Source of the DNA: Lewinella sp. IMCC34183
GTDB taxonomy: Bacteria > Bacteroidota > Bacteroidia > Chitinophagales > Saprospiraceae
Assembly: GCF_003390915.1 (NCBI RefSeq)
Contig: NZ_QMEM01000002.1
Location: forward strand, 434,001-498,000
DNA length: 64,000 bases
Reading direction: 5' to 3'
Position 1 is the first letter of the stretch, and each line of letters opens with the position of its first letter. Of the stretch, positions 9,726-17,772 are shown one piece after another. The notes under the pieces are model-generated. The model saw only the letters and a list, made by a program, of their open reading frames with translations, was not told the origin of the DNA and did not search any database. The translations under genes were made by a program, and so were the position numbers.

Positions 9726-9767
9726 GATGGCCGCTGCTCCTGCGCTCCGCCGCGAAGAGCAGCCATC
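9726..9767 (+). repeat. Hairpin in the gap before the first GH16 gene
   Basis: GATGGC (9726-9731) with GCCATC (9762-9767), and TGCTC (9735-9739) with GAGCA (9757-9761), form an interrupted stem. No T tract follows. This is the second intercistronic hairpin of the locus and may again set local mRNA stability. Confidence 0.45.
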
Positions 9768-9787
9768 TCACTAAGAAAATTACGATC

Positions 9788-11443
9788 ATGAAATTTCACT
9801 ATTTACTCCTGCTGTTCGGTCTGACGCTGGTCGCCTGCGGACAGGAAGAATACGCTTTCGGCGACCTCACGGCCCCAAGTAACCTACAGATCGAAACCAA
9901 CGTAGCCGGGCAAACCGCCGATACCCCGGATGGCGACGGTAGCGGAATGGTAACCTTCGTAGCTACCGCCGACAACGCCATTACCTACAAGTACATCTTC
10001 AGCGACGGCACCGAGGAAGTCGCGCCGAGCGGACGGCTCACCAAGCGGTTCACCCAGGTGGGGATAAATACCTACCAGGTAACGGTAGTGGCCTCCGGAA
10101 CCGCCGGTATCGCCACCACCGGCAGTACGGAGGTAAGGGTGGAAAGCAGCTTTAGCGACAACGAGGCTCTAACCCTCCTCACCGGCGATGGCACCAAGAC
10201 CTGGTACTGGGCCGCCGACGAGCCCGGCCACCTGGGCGTAGGACAGAACGACGGTAACGCCGAGGCCAACTACTTCGCCAACTACTATCAGGCCGCGCCT
10301 TTCGAAAAAGTAGGCAACCCCTGCATGTACGAAGACGAGTTAATCTTCAGCCGCCAGGGCGACGATCTGTACTACGAACTGAATAACTTCGGTTCCACCT
10401 TCTTCAACGTCGACTTCCTCGGCGTCGCCGGCGGGTCGGGCGGGGAGGATGCCTGCCTGGAGTACGAAGTACAGGAGGACGCCCAGCTGGTGTCGCTGTC
10501 CCCTTCCGAGTCGGTGGTGATGGCTAATGACATACCCGGCCAGACGCGGGGTACCCTGCTGAACTTCACGGAGGGCGGTTTCATGAGCTACTACGTCGGT
10601 AACTCAACCTACGAAATCCTGTCGCTGACCGAGAATCGCCTGGTCGTACGGGTCGTAATGGGTGGCAACAACGCCCTGGCCTGGTACCACATCTTCACCT
10701 CCGAGAAGCCCGTGCAGGGCGGCGGCGGCGGTGGTACCGAGGAGCCGGAATTCGAGAACCTGGTGTGGTCGGACGAATTCGACGGCGACGCCCTGGACGC
10801 CGCCTCCTGGAGCTACGACACCGGTACCGGTACCGACGGCTGGGGTAACAACGAGGCGCAGAACTACACCGACCGCCCGGAGAACGTGAGCGTGGCCGAC
10901 GGCCTGCTGAAGATCACCGCCCAGCGCGAGAATTTTAGTGGCTCGGACTTCACCTCGGGGCGGATCGTCACCATGGATAAGTTCGAGTTCACCTACGGAC
11001 GGATCGAGATCCGCGCCAACCTGCCCAGTGGCGGCGGTACCTGGCCGGCCCTCTGGATGCTGGGTGCCAACTTCGACGAGGTCGGCTGGCCCGCCTGCGG
11101 CGAGATCGATATGATGGAACACGTAGGTAACGACCCCGACCGAATCCTCTCCGCCCTGCACTTCCCGGGCAACAACGGTGGCAACGCCGTGACCGAGAGC
11201 ACGACGGTAGAGGGCGTGGAGGAAGACTTCCACCTGTTCACGACCATCTGGAGCGAGAATACGATCCGGTTCTACGTAGACGACGAACTCTACCACACCT
11301 TCAACAATAACGCCGGCATCCCCTTCAACCACGACTTCTTCCTCATCTTCAACGTAGCCGTGGGCGGCACCCTGGGCGGAACGATCGACCCCAACTTCTC
11401 CGCATCGACGATGGAGGTGGACTACGTCCGCGTCTACCAATAA
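9788..11443 (+). CDS. GH16 family endo-beta-glucanase (laminarinase-like) lipoprotein with N-terminal PKD-type domain
   Basis: A 551-residue lipoprotein (lipobox LTLVAC). Residues ~25-120 form a PKD-like sandwich and ~120-310 a spacer domain with WYWAADEPGHLGVG. After a glycine linker (QGGGGGGTEEP) comes a GH16 catalytic domain (about 320-551). The GH16 signature GEIDMMEHVG gives nucleophile Glu439, Asp441 and acid/base Glu444. FTYGRIEIRA and WPALWMLG are also typical. The E-I-D-M-M-E form (with the extra Met) is that of laminarinase-like beta-1,3(4)-glucanases. It would cut beta-glucan at the cell surface for import by SusCD. Exact specificity cannot be read from sequence alone. Confidence 0.93.
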   Translation: MKFHYLLLLFGLTLVACGQEEYAFGDLTAPSNLQIETNVAGQTADTPDGDGSGMVTFVATADNAITYKYIFSDGTEEVAPSGRLTKRFTQVGINTYQVTVVASGTAGIATTGSTEVRVESSFSDNEALTLLTGDGTKTWYWAADEPGHLGVGQNDGNAEANYFANYYQAAPFEKVGNPCMYEDELIFSRQGDDLYYELNNFGSTFFNVDFLGVAGGSGGEDACLEYEVQEDAQLVSLSPSESVVMANDIPGQTRGTLLNFTEGGFMSYYVGNSTYEILSLTENRLVVRVVMGGNNALAWYHIFTSEKPVQGGGGGGTEEPEFENLVWSDEFDGDALDAASWSYDTGTGTDGWGNNEAQNYTDRPENVSVADGLLKITAQRENFSGSDFTSGRIVTMDKFEFTYGRIEIRANLPSGGGTWPALWMLGANFDEVGWPACGEIDMMEHVGNDPDRILSALHFPGNNGGNAVTESTTVEGVEEDFHLFTTIWSENTIRFYVDDELYHTFNNNAGIPFNHDFFLIFNVAVGGTLGGTIDPNFSASTMEVDYVRVYQ

Positions 11444-11454
11444 GCCGATCCACC

Positions 11455-12267
11455 ATGTCTAATTTCCGCATCCTATTTTTTCTTCCCCTGCTCGCGGCCT
11501 GCACCATTCAGCTGGGCCAGGACGGACAGCCGGGGCAGCCGGGACAGCCGGGGGGTAACGGACGGACGCTCGTCTGGTCGGATGAATTCAACGGCGACCA
11601 GCTCGACACCACGGTTTGGAACTACGAGCTCGGCGACGGCTGCCCGGACATCTGTGGCTGGGGCAACAACGAGCGGCAGGTGTACACCCGCGATAACCAC
11701 CGGCTGGAGGACGGCAACCTGATCATCACCGCCCGCAAGGACGGTGATGACTACAGCTCCACCCGCATCACCACCCAGGGCACGAAACAGTTCAAGTACG
11801 GACGGATCGAGGCCCGTGCGAAGGTCCCGGTAGGCCAGGGCATCTGGCCCGCCTTCTGGATGCTGGGCGAGAACATCACCGAGGTCGGCTGGCCCCTCTG
11901 CGGCGAGATCGATATCCTGGAGTACGTGGGGCGGGAGCCGGATATGGTGTACACCACCCTGCACACCGCAGCCAACCACGGCGACAACGCCAGCTCGCAG
12001 AAGACGCGCTTCAACGACATCGAGGAGGGCTTTCACCGCTTCGCCGCGGAGTGGACCGCCGAGGAGATCACCTTCTTCGTGGACGACCAACTCGTGTACA
12101 CTTTCGCGCCGGAGGACCGGAGCGAGGCCGTATGGCCCTTTGACCAGCCCTTCTACATCCTTCTAAACCTGGCCATCGGGGGCAACTTCGGCGGCCCGGA
12201 GGTGGACGACAGCATCTTCCCGCAGGAATATATTATCGATTACGTGCGGGTTTACGCTCCTGAATAG
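11455..12267 (+). CDS. GH16 family endo-beta-glucanase lipoprotein with collagen-like linker
   Basis: A 270-residue compact GH16 enzyme, 11 bp after the first. The lipobox (LLAAC) is followed at once by a collagen-like G-x-P linker (GQDGQPGQPGQPGGNG) and then the catalytic domain. Catalytic residues lie in GEIDILEYVG: Glu151, Asp153, Glu156. FKYGRIEARAKVP and WPAFWMLG are typical of beta-1,3(4)-glucanases. It lacks the PKD and spacer domains of its neighbour, so the pair may divide labour between intact polymer and shorter chains. Same operon as the upstream enzyme. Confidence 0.93.
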   Translation: MSNFRILFFLPLLAACTIQLGQDGQPGQPGQPGGNGRTLVWSDEFNGDQLDTTVWNYELGDGCPDICGWGNNERQVYTRDNHRLEDGNLIITARKDGDDYSSTRITTQGTKQFKYGRIEARAKVPVGQGIWPAFWMLGENITEVGWPLCGEIDILEYVGREPDMVYTTLHTAANHGDNASSQKTRFNDIEEGFHRFAAEWTAEEITFFVDDQLVYTFAPEDRSEAVWPFDQPFYILLNLAIGGNFGGPEVDDSIFPQEYIIDYVRVYAPE

Positions 12268-12390
12268 TAGGGGCTTAGCACACGTACCGCCATTATACGT
12301 TACTTCTAACCAGATACTTCCAAAGTATTCGTCGGTGCCGCCGTGCGGTCTACCCGACGTCCTTTCCTTACCGCTTTAAACTCGATACAC

Positions 12391-14274
12391 ATGCGCAACC
12401 TTTACCTGCTTTTCTTCTGTCTCAGCGCGGCCGCGGCCGGAGCCCAGGCACCCACCACCGCCCCCATGGCCCCTACCCGGCCCGCCGGGGAGGTCATTTC
12501 CATCTACAGCGATACCTACGAGGACACCGGTATCGATACCTACGACGCGGAATTTACCGTGGGCACGCAATCCGAGATGACCTTCGACGGCAACAGCGTC
12601 CTGGTCTACGAAGGACTGGGCTACGCCGGCATCGAAATGATCGGTGAGAACGCGCTCGACCTGGAAGCCGCCAATATCACGACCCTCCACTTCGATTACT
12701 ATTCACCCAACGTCAACCTGTTCCTCTTCAAATTGGTCGATTTCGGTGCGGGCGGCACCTACGAACCACAAACGGACAACACCGAATCCGAAGTCGGCCG
12801 TGCCCTACCCAAGGGTGAGTGGGTCGGCGTGGACCTGCCCATCGGCCTGTTCACGGACATGAACTACACCAACATCAGTCAGCTGATCGTTTCTACCGTG
12901 CCGAACACGGAAGCTACTGTCTACCTCGACAATATCTACTTCTACAGCGGCGGCGAAACCATCGGCGCAACCCCGCTCGACCTGCCGGTGACCTTTGAGG
13001 ACGAAACGACCACCTACGGCCTGTCCGACTTCGGCGGTGCCGTTTCCCAGATCGTGGTCGACCCGACCGACGCCGACAATACCGTGGCCCAGACCACCAA
13101 GATCGCCAACGCCGAAACCTTTGCCGGTACCACCCTGACCCTGGACAAGGGCGGCTCGCCGCGGGACCCCGGCTTCGCCACCCCGCTGAACTTCACGGAC
13201 GAGAACACCATCGTGACGGTTCGCGTCTGGTCGCCCACCGCCGGCACGCCCGTCCGCCTGAAGGTGGAGAACAGTGGTGACCCCACCGTGAGCGTGGAAA
13301 CCCAGACCAACACCACCGTGGCGATGGAGTGGGAAACCCTCTCCTTCGACTTTGCCAACGAAGCCGACGGTACGGCCGCGCTGAACCTGGATGCGGTGTA
13401 CGACAAGATGAGTATCTTCTTCGACTTCGGCACCCGGCCCACGGCGGATGCTACCTACTACTGGGACGACGTCATCTTCGCCGGCGGAACCACCGGCGGA
13501 GGCGGCGGCGGCAATGAGCCCATGGCTCCCGAGATGGCCGCCCCGACCCCCACTATGTCGGCCGACAGCGTGCTTTCGCTCTTCAGCGACGCATACGACG
13601 ACGTTGACGTGGATACCTGGCGCACCGAGTGGAGCAAGGCGCAGTACATGGAAAGCTCCGTTGACGGCAACGCGGTCAAGGTGTACTCCCTGCTTGACTA
13701 TGTAGGCATCGAGATGATGGGCGAGGCTGCCATTGACATTACCAACTACGACTTCTTCCACGTCGATTTCTGGAGTGCCAACATGGATAGCCTCCGCGTC
13801 AAACTGGTCGACTTCGGCAACGACGGTCCCGGGGAAGGCAACGATACCGAATTCGAACTGACCTACTTCGTCCAGCCGAATACCTGGAATAGTCTTGACA
13901 TTCCCATCAGCGACTTCCAGGGGATCAACACGGACGACATCAGCCAGCTGATCTTCGCCGGCCTGCCTACCGGTACCGGTACGGTGTACATCGACAACGT
14001 ATACTTCTACCAGGCCGCCACCACGGCCGTACGCGAACCGATCGTCGGCACCCTCGGGGCCTTCCCGAACCCCGTCGCCGACCGGGTACGCATCACCGCG
14101 CCCTCCCGGATGGAGTCGCTGGTCGTCTACGACGCCGCCGGACGCCAGGTTGCCGAATACCGGCCCGGTACCGAACAGTTTGCCCTGCCCATGGGCCAGC
14201 TGCGCACCGGAATGTACCTGGCGATTGCCACCACCGCCGAGGGACGGATGCTTGTGAAACTGCGTAAGCAGTAG
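12391..14274 (+). CDS. T9SS-sorted multimodular protein of the glucan PUL
   Basis: The start at 12391 (MRNLYLLFF) gives a clean signal peptide ending AAAAGAQA; the longer frame from 12343 does not. The 627-residue product has module type A (about 35-190: VISIYSDTYEDTGIDT and VDFG, YLDNIYFYSGG), then a copy of the FGGA/VRVWSPTAGTP/YYWDD module seen three times in the lipoprotein at 7650, a Gly-rich linker, a second type A module (about 390-545), and a C-terminal T9SS type A sorting domain (AFPNPVADRV... GMYLAIATT). No catalytic signature is seen. It is probably a secreted or surface-anchored beta-glucan-binding protein. Confidence 0.8.
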   Translation: MRNLYLLFFCLSAAAAGAQAPTTAPMAPTRPAGEVISIYSDTYEDTGIDTYDAEFTVGTQSEMTFDGNSVLVYEGLGYAGIEMIGENALDLEAANITTLHFDYYSPNVNLFLFKLVDFGAGGTYEPQTDNTESEVGRALPKGEWVGVDLPIGLFTDMNYTNISQLIVSTVPNTEATVYLDNIYFYSGGETIGATPLDLPVTFEDETTTYGLSDFGGAVSQIVVDPTDADNTVAQTTKIANAETFAGTTLTLDKGGSPRDPGFATPLNFTDENTIVTVRVWSPTAGTPVRLKVENSGDPTVSVETQTNTTVAMEWETLSFDFANEADGTAALNLDAVYDKMSIFFDFGTRPTADATYYWDDVIFAGGTTGGGGGGNEPMAPEMAAPTPTMSADSVLSLFSDAYDDVDVDTWRTEWSKAQYMESSVDGNAVKVYSLLDYVGIEMMGEAAIDITNYDFFHVDFWSANMDSLRVKLVDFGNDGPGEGNDTEFELTYFVQPNTWNSLDIPISDFQGINTDDISQLIFAGLPTGTGTVYIDNVYFYQAATTAVREPIVGTLGAFPNPVADRVRITAPSRMESLVVYDAAGRQVAEYRPGTEQFALPMGQLRTGMYLAIATTAEGRMLVKLRKQ

Positions 14275-14297
14275 ATCCGGTCCTACCCCCGGAAAAG

Positions 14298-14329
14298 CCC
14301 CGTCGACCAACCGGTCGGCGGGGTTTTTT
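14298..14329 (+). terminator. Rho-independent terminator closing the glucan PUL
   Basis: CCCCGTCGACC (14298-14308) pairs with GGTCGGCGGGG (14313-14323) through 11 pairs including one G-T, with loop AACC, followed by TTTTTT (14324-14329). It lies 24 bp after the stop of the T9SS protein. This is a textbook intrinsic terminator. Confidence 0.92.
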
Positions 14330-14656
14330 CGTTTTATTCGTGCGGATGACAACTCCCCGTTCGGCTTCTCCGTACCTTCGTCACGTATTCCTATGAGATG
14401 TAATCCTACTACCTAAGCGTTTAGCGGTACCTTTTTTTACCGCTGCCTTCTTGAAATTTATCAACTGAGACCCAGGGCCCGCAAGCAGCATCTTGCCGGC
14501 CTCTACACACGATTTCCTTTGAGACCGCCGTTTGGGAGGCGACCGTTCCCGTATGTGCCAGTCTCCGCCGGACCGTCGATCCCGGTACGTATATACCAGC
14601 CATTTCAAGCACCTGACCCACGACACTCACCCCGTTAATGCCTTCAATTTCAGGCC
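14330..14656 (+). promoter_or_regulatory. Intergenic leader before the MBOAT gene
   Basis: After the PUL terminator about 325 bp carry no gene I can support. TACCTTCG (14373-14380) resembles the -7 element in its TTCG form. A 7-bp inverted repeat (AGCGGTA 14423-14429, TACCGCT 14438-14444) encloses a T-rich loop. If TACCTTCG is the promoter the MBOAT mRNA has an unusually long 5' leader of roughly 270 nt. Confidence 0.35.
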
Positions 14657-16111
14657 GTGCTTTTCAACTCGTTGGATTTTGGAATTTTCCTTCCTATCGT
14701 CTTCGTCCTCTACTGGTTTGTCCTCGGCAGACACTACCGGGCGCAAAACCTGCTAATCGCCGTTGCCAGTTACATCTTCTACGGATGGTGGGACTGGCGC
14801 TTCCTGAGCCTGATCTTCTTCAGCACCTGTGTAGACTACCTGGTGGGCCGACGGCTCGCGCACACGGAAGGCCCGGGACCGCGCAGGGTGCTACTGACCA
14901 TCAGCCTGGTCATTAACCTGGGGATGCTTGGTTTCTTCAAATATTACAACTTCTTCGTCGACAGCTTCGTCAATGCCTTCACTTTTTTCGGAAGCCCGGT
15001 CGACGCCCGTCCGCTAGCCATCGTACTGCCGGTAGGCATCAGCTTCTACACGTTCCAGACCCTGAGCTACACGATCGACGTATACCGCCGCAAGCTGGAA
15101 GCGACGCGGAATTTCATCGATTTCTCCGCCTTCGTAAGCTTTTTCCCCCAACTGGTAGCCGGACCGATCGAACGGGCCAATAACCTGCTCCCGCAGTTCT
15201 ACCACCCGCGCACCTTCAACGAGCGTTTTGCCACCGACGGGTGCCGGCAAATACTTGTCGGGCTTTTCAAGAAGGTGGTCATCGCCGACAGCTGCGCGGT
15301 ACTGGCCAACGACATCTTTACCAACTACGAAAGCTACAACTCGGCCACCCTGGCACTGGGGGCGGTCTTCTTCGCGGTACAGATCTACGGCGACTTCTCG
15401 GGCTATACCGACATCGCTATCGGCACGGCGCGCCTGTTCGGCTTTGACCTGATGAAAAACTTCGACTTCCCCTACTTCTCCCGCGACATCGCGGAGTTTT
15501 GGCGGCGCTGGCACATCTCCCTTTCCACCTGGTTCCGGGATTACCTGTACTTCCCGCTGGGGGGCAGCCGGGGCTCGAAGGGGAGGACGGTCCGCAACAT
15601 CTTTATCATCTTCCTCGTAAGCGGATTCTGGCACGGCGCCAACTGGACCTTCGTGATCTGGGGCTTCCTTCACGCCTGCTTCTACCTGCCGCTGCTGCTG
15701 TTCGACCTTAACCGCAACCACACCGATACCGTAGCCGAGGATCGCTGGTTCCCTTCCCTCTCCGAGGCCCTCAAGATCGCGCTCACGTTCGCGCTGGTGA
15801 CTTTCGCCTGGATCTTCTTCCGGGCCGAGAACCTCACCCATGCGATGAGCTACATCGGTCACATGTTTGGCGGGGGCCTCTCCGAACCCTTCGGATTCCA
15901 AACCCTGAAGCCCCTCAACCTGCTGTTCGTACCCTTCATGGGGCTGCTCTTCCTGTGGGAGTGGGTGGCGCGCCGGCGTGAGCACGCCCTGGATGGCTTC
16001 GGTGCCCGGGTACCCGTCCGTGCGCTGCGTTGGTCGGTCTACGTCGGCATCATTTTCGTCGTTATCATATTCTCCGGTGGCGAGCAACAGTTCATCTATT
16101 TTCAATTCTAG
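14657..16111 (+). CDS. MBOAT family membrane O-acyltransferase (AlgI-like)
   Basis: Start is GTG at 14657, giving MLFNSLDFGIFLPIVF, the conserved N-terminus of this family. The 484-residue protein has about ten hydrophobic segments. Family motifs are PVGISFYTFQTLSYTIDVYR, FFPQLVAGPIERA, YGDFSGYTDIAIG, FWRRWHISLSTWFRDYLY and the catalytic FWHGANWTFVIWG (His326). Such proteins carry acyl (usually acetyl) groups across the inner membrane to extracytoplasmic polysaccharides, working with an SGNH partner. The next gene, 2 bp downstream, supplies it. Acceptor unknown; probably an exopolysaccharide or cell-wall glycan. Confidence 0.95.
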   Translation: MLFNSLDFGIFLPIVFVLYWFVLGRHYRAQNLLIAVASYIFYGWWDWRFLSLIFFSTCVDYLVGRRLAHTEGPGPRRVLLTISLVINLGMLGFFKYYNFFVDSFVNAFTFFGSPVDARPLAIVLPVGISFYTFQTLSYTIDVYRRKLEATRNFIDFSAFVSFFPQLVAGPIERANNLLPQFYHPRTFNERFATDGCRQILVGLFKKVVIADSCAVLANDIFTNYESYNSATLALGAVFFAVQIYGDFSGYTDIAIGTARLFGFDLMKNFDFPYFSRDIAEFWRRWHISLSTWFRDYLYFPLGGSRGSKGRTVRNIFIIFLVSGFWHGANWTFVIWGFLHACFYLPLLLFDLNRNHTDTVAEDRWFPSLSEALKIALTFALVTFAWIFFRAENLTHAMSYIGHMFGGGLSEPFGFQTLKPLNLLFVPFMGLLFLWEWVARRREHALDGFGARVPVRALRWSVYVGIIFVVIIFSGGEQQFIYFQF

Positions 16112-16113
16112 CC

Positions 16114-17082
16114 ATGAAACACTTTCTACTGAAGCTGGGCCTTCTGGCGCTCATTGTATTCGTGGTGGACAAAGGCTTTCTTCTGCTACGCGCCGAGGCC
16201 GCGCGGCACGCCAGCGATCCGCGCCTGAGTCAAATTTTGGAGGGTGAGATCAACAAGGACCTGCTGATCTTCGGCAGTTCGCGTGGTCAGCGCGACGTCT
16301 CCCTGCCCATGCTGGAAGACAGCCTGGGCCTGGACGCCTTTAACCTCTCCTACGGGGGGGCCGAAGTCGAGTTTCAGACCTTCCTGCTCCAGGAGGTGGT
16401 ACGCCACTGCGAGCCGCCACAGGTCATCATCCGCCTGCTCGACGACGACTTCGAGCTCGGATTCAATGAGCCCAACCAGTTCCGCTACGACGCCCTCTAT
16501 CCGCTCGTCGAATACGAGGAAGTACGGGAGGAGCTGTACCGCCGCGGTAAAAAGAACCGGTGGCTTTCGAAGGTCCTCGTAGTTCACCAGCTCTCCAAGG
16601 CGGCCTTCGACCTCCGCACGCCGCCCCGCCCCAACGCCATGGTGGCCGAGTACGGCTCCGAAACCGCCGTAGCCCCCTGGAACAGCACCTGGGAGTACGT
16701 CTACGGCCGTCCGCCCTACGACCGACAGGTGGAACTGGCGGAGAAAAAGGAGGCCTTCGCCACGTTCCAGGAGATCTGTTCCGACAACAACATCCAGCTC
16801 ATCTACGTCGTACCGCCCTCGTATAAGGAAATGTCCAATGGCTTCCTGGCGCGTATGCGGGAGATGGCCGGACCGGACGTACCCATCCTCACCTACGATC
16901 TCGACGATCCGGCCTGGTCGGACAGTGCCAACTTCCGCGACCGCTACCACCTCAATACGCCGGGTGCAGAGAAATTCACCCGCGAACTGCTTCCGGAGCT
17001 GCGTACGCTGATCAACCGGAAAGCCAGCTCCCCCGATCCGATCACGGACCGGGCCAGTGCCGAGGTACCCGACATGGAATAG
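16114..17082 (+). CDS. SGNH/GDSL hydrolase-like partner of the MBOAT acyltransferase
   Basis: The start is at 16114, just after the MBOAT stop; the frame upstream to 16030 overlaps it and is not credible. The 322-residue product has one N-terminal membrane anchor (about 5-22). The block I nucleophile motif is FGSSRGQRD (Ser55), and a C-terminal DxxH (Asp276, His279 in FRDRYHLNTPG) completes an SGNH triad. In alginate and related systems (AlgI with AlgJ/AlgX) such proteins complete O-acetylation in the periplasm. The 2-bp spacing shows co-translation with the MBOAT. Assignment of the exact acceptor is not possible. Confidence 0.8.
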   Translation: MKHFLLKLGLLALIVFVVDKGFLLLRAEAARHASDPRLSQILEGEINKDLLIFGSSRGQRDVSLPMLEDSLGLDAFNLSYGGAEVEFQTFLLQEVVRHCEPPQVIIRLLDDDFELGFNEPNQFRYDALYPLVEYEEVREELYRRGKKNRWLSKVLVVHQLSKAAFDLRTPPRPNAMVAEYGSETAVAPWNSTWEYVYGRPPYDRQVELAEKKEAFATFQEICSDNNIQLIYVVPPSYKEMSNGFLARMREMAGPDVPILTYDLDDPAWSDSANFRDRYHLNTPGAEKFTRELLPELRTLINRKASSPDPITDRASAEVPDME

Positions 17083-17202
17083 GCAGGCGGCACTTCCTTC
17101 GGCGGCGGGGCGCAGGGGCAATGAACCTACGGAAGCCAATAAACATCTTAGGGTAGCGAGCCATTACCTTCAGCGTAACCAACTCCGCAAATCTCCCCTA
17201 CT

Positions 17203-17772
17203 ATGACCATCGATCAGGTACTCTCCCGCCTCCAAAACGGCAACGCCCGCTTCGTCGACGATAAACTCGACGGAAAGCTCCAGAACTCGGCCCGCCGCGG
17301 AGAGCTTACTTCCGGCCAGGAGCCCTATGCCATCGTCCTCAGCTGCGCGGACAGCCGCGTCGTACCGGAGCTGGCCTTCGACACGGGCCTGGGTGAACTG
17401 TTCGTGGTCCGCGTAGCCGGTAACGTAGCCAATACCTCCTCCATCGCCAGCATCGAGTACGCCGTAGCGCACATCGGTACCCCCGTGATCGTCGTGATGG
17501 GCCACGAAAGCTGCGGTGCCGTGACGGCCGCCCTGCAGGGAGGCGACAATGGCTACAACCTGAATCACTTGGTGGCCCAGATCGTCCCCGCCATCGCCAA
17601 ATGCCCGGACGGCGTATCCGTCAACGAGGTGGTCAAGGAGAACGCCCGGCTTTCCGCCGCCCAACTAAAGGAGCGGAGCAGCATCATCCGCAACGCCGTG
17701 GAGGCAGGCAAGGTCAAGATCGTCCCGGCCTACTACAACCTGCACACCGGCAAGGTAGACCTGCTGGACTGA
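17203..17772 (+). CDS. Beta-class carbonic anhydrase
   Basis: A 189-residue cytoplasmic zinc enzyme converting CO2 and water to bicarbonate. Zinc and catalytic residues are visible: Cys48, Asp50 and Arg52 in SCADSRV, and His101 and Cys104 in GHESCGAV. The N-terminal LQNGNARFVDDKL and VRVAGNVAN are also family hallmarks. Length fits the family. It is a single gene with a TACCTTCA -7-like string about 35 bp upstream. Convergent with the minus-strand gene that ends immediately after it. Likely housekeeping supply of bicarbonate for carboxylases. Confidence 0.95.
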   Translation: MTIDQVLSRLQNGNARFVDDKLDGKLQNSARRGELTSGQEPYAIVLSCADSRVVPELAFDTGLGELFVVRVAGNVANTSSIASIEYAVAHIGTPVIVVMGHESCGAVTAALQGGDNGYNLNHLVAQIVPAIAKCPDGVSVNEVVKENARLSAAQLKERSSIIRNAVEAGKVKIVPAYYNLHTGKVDLLD

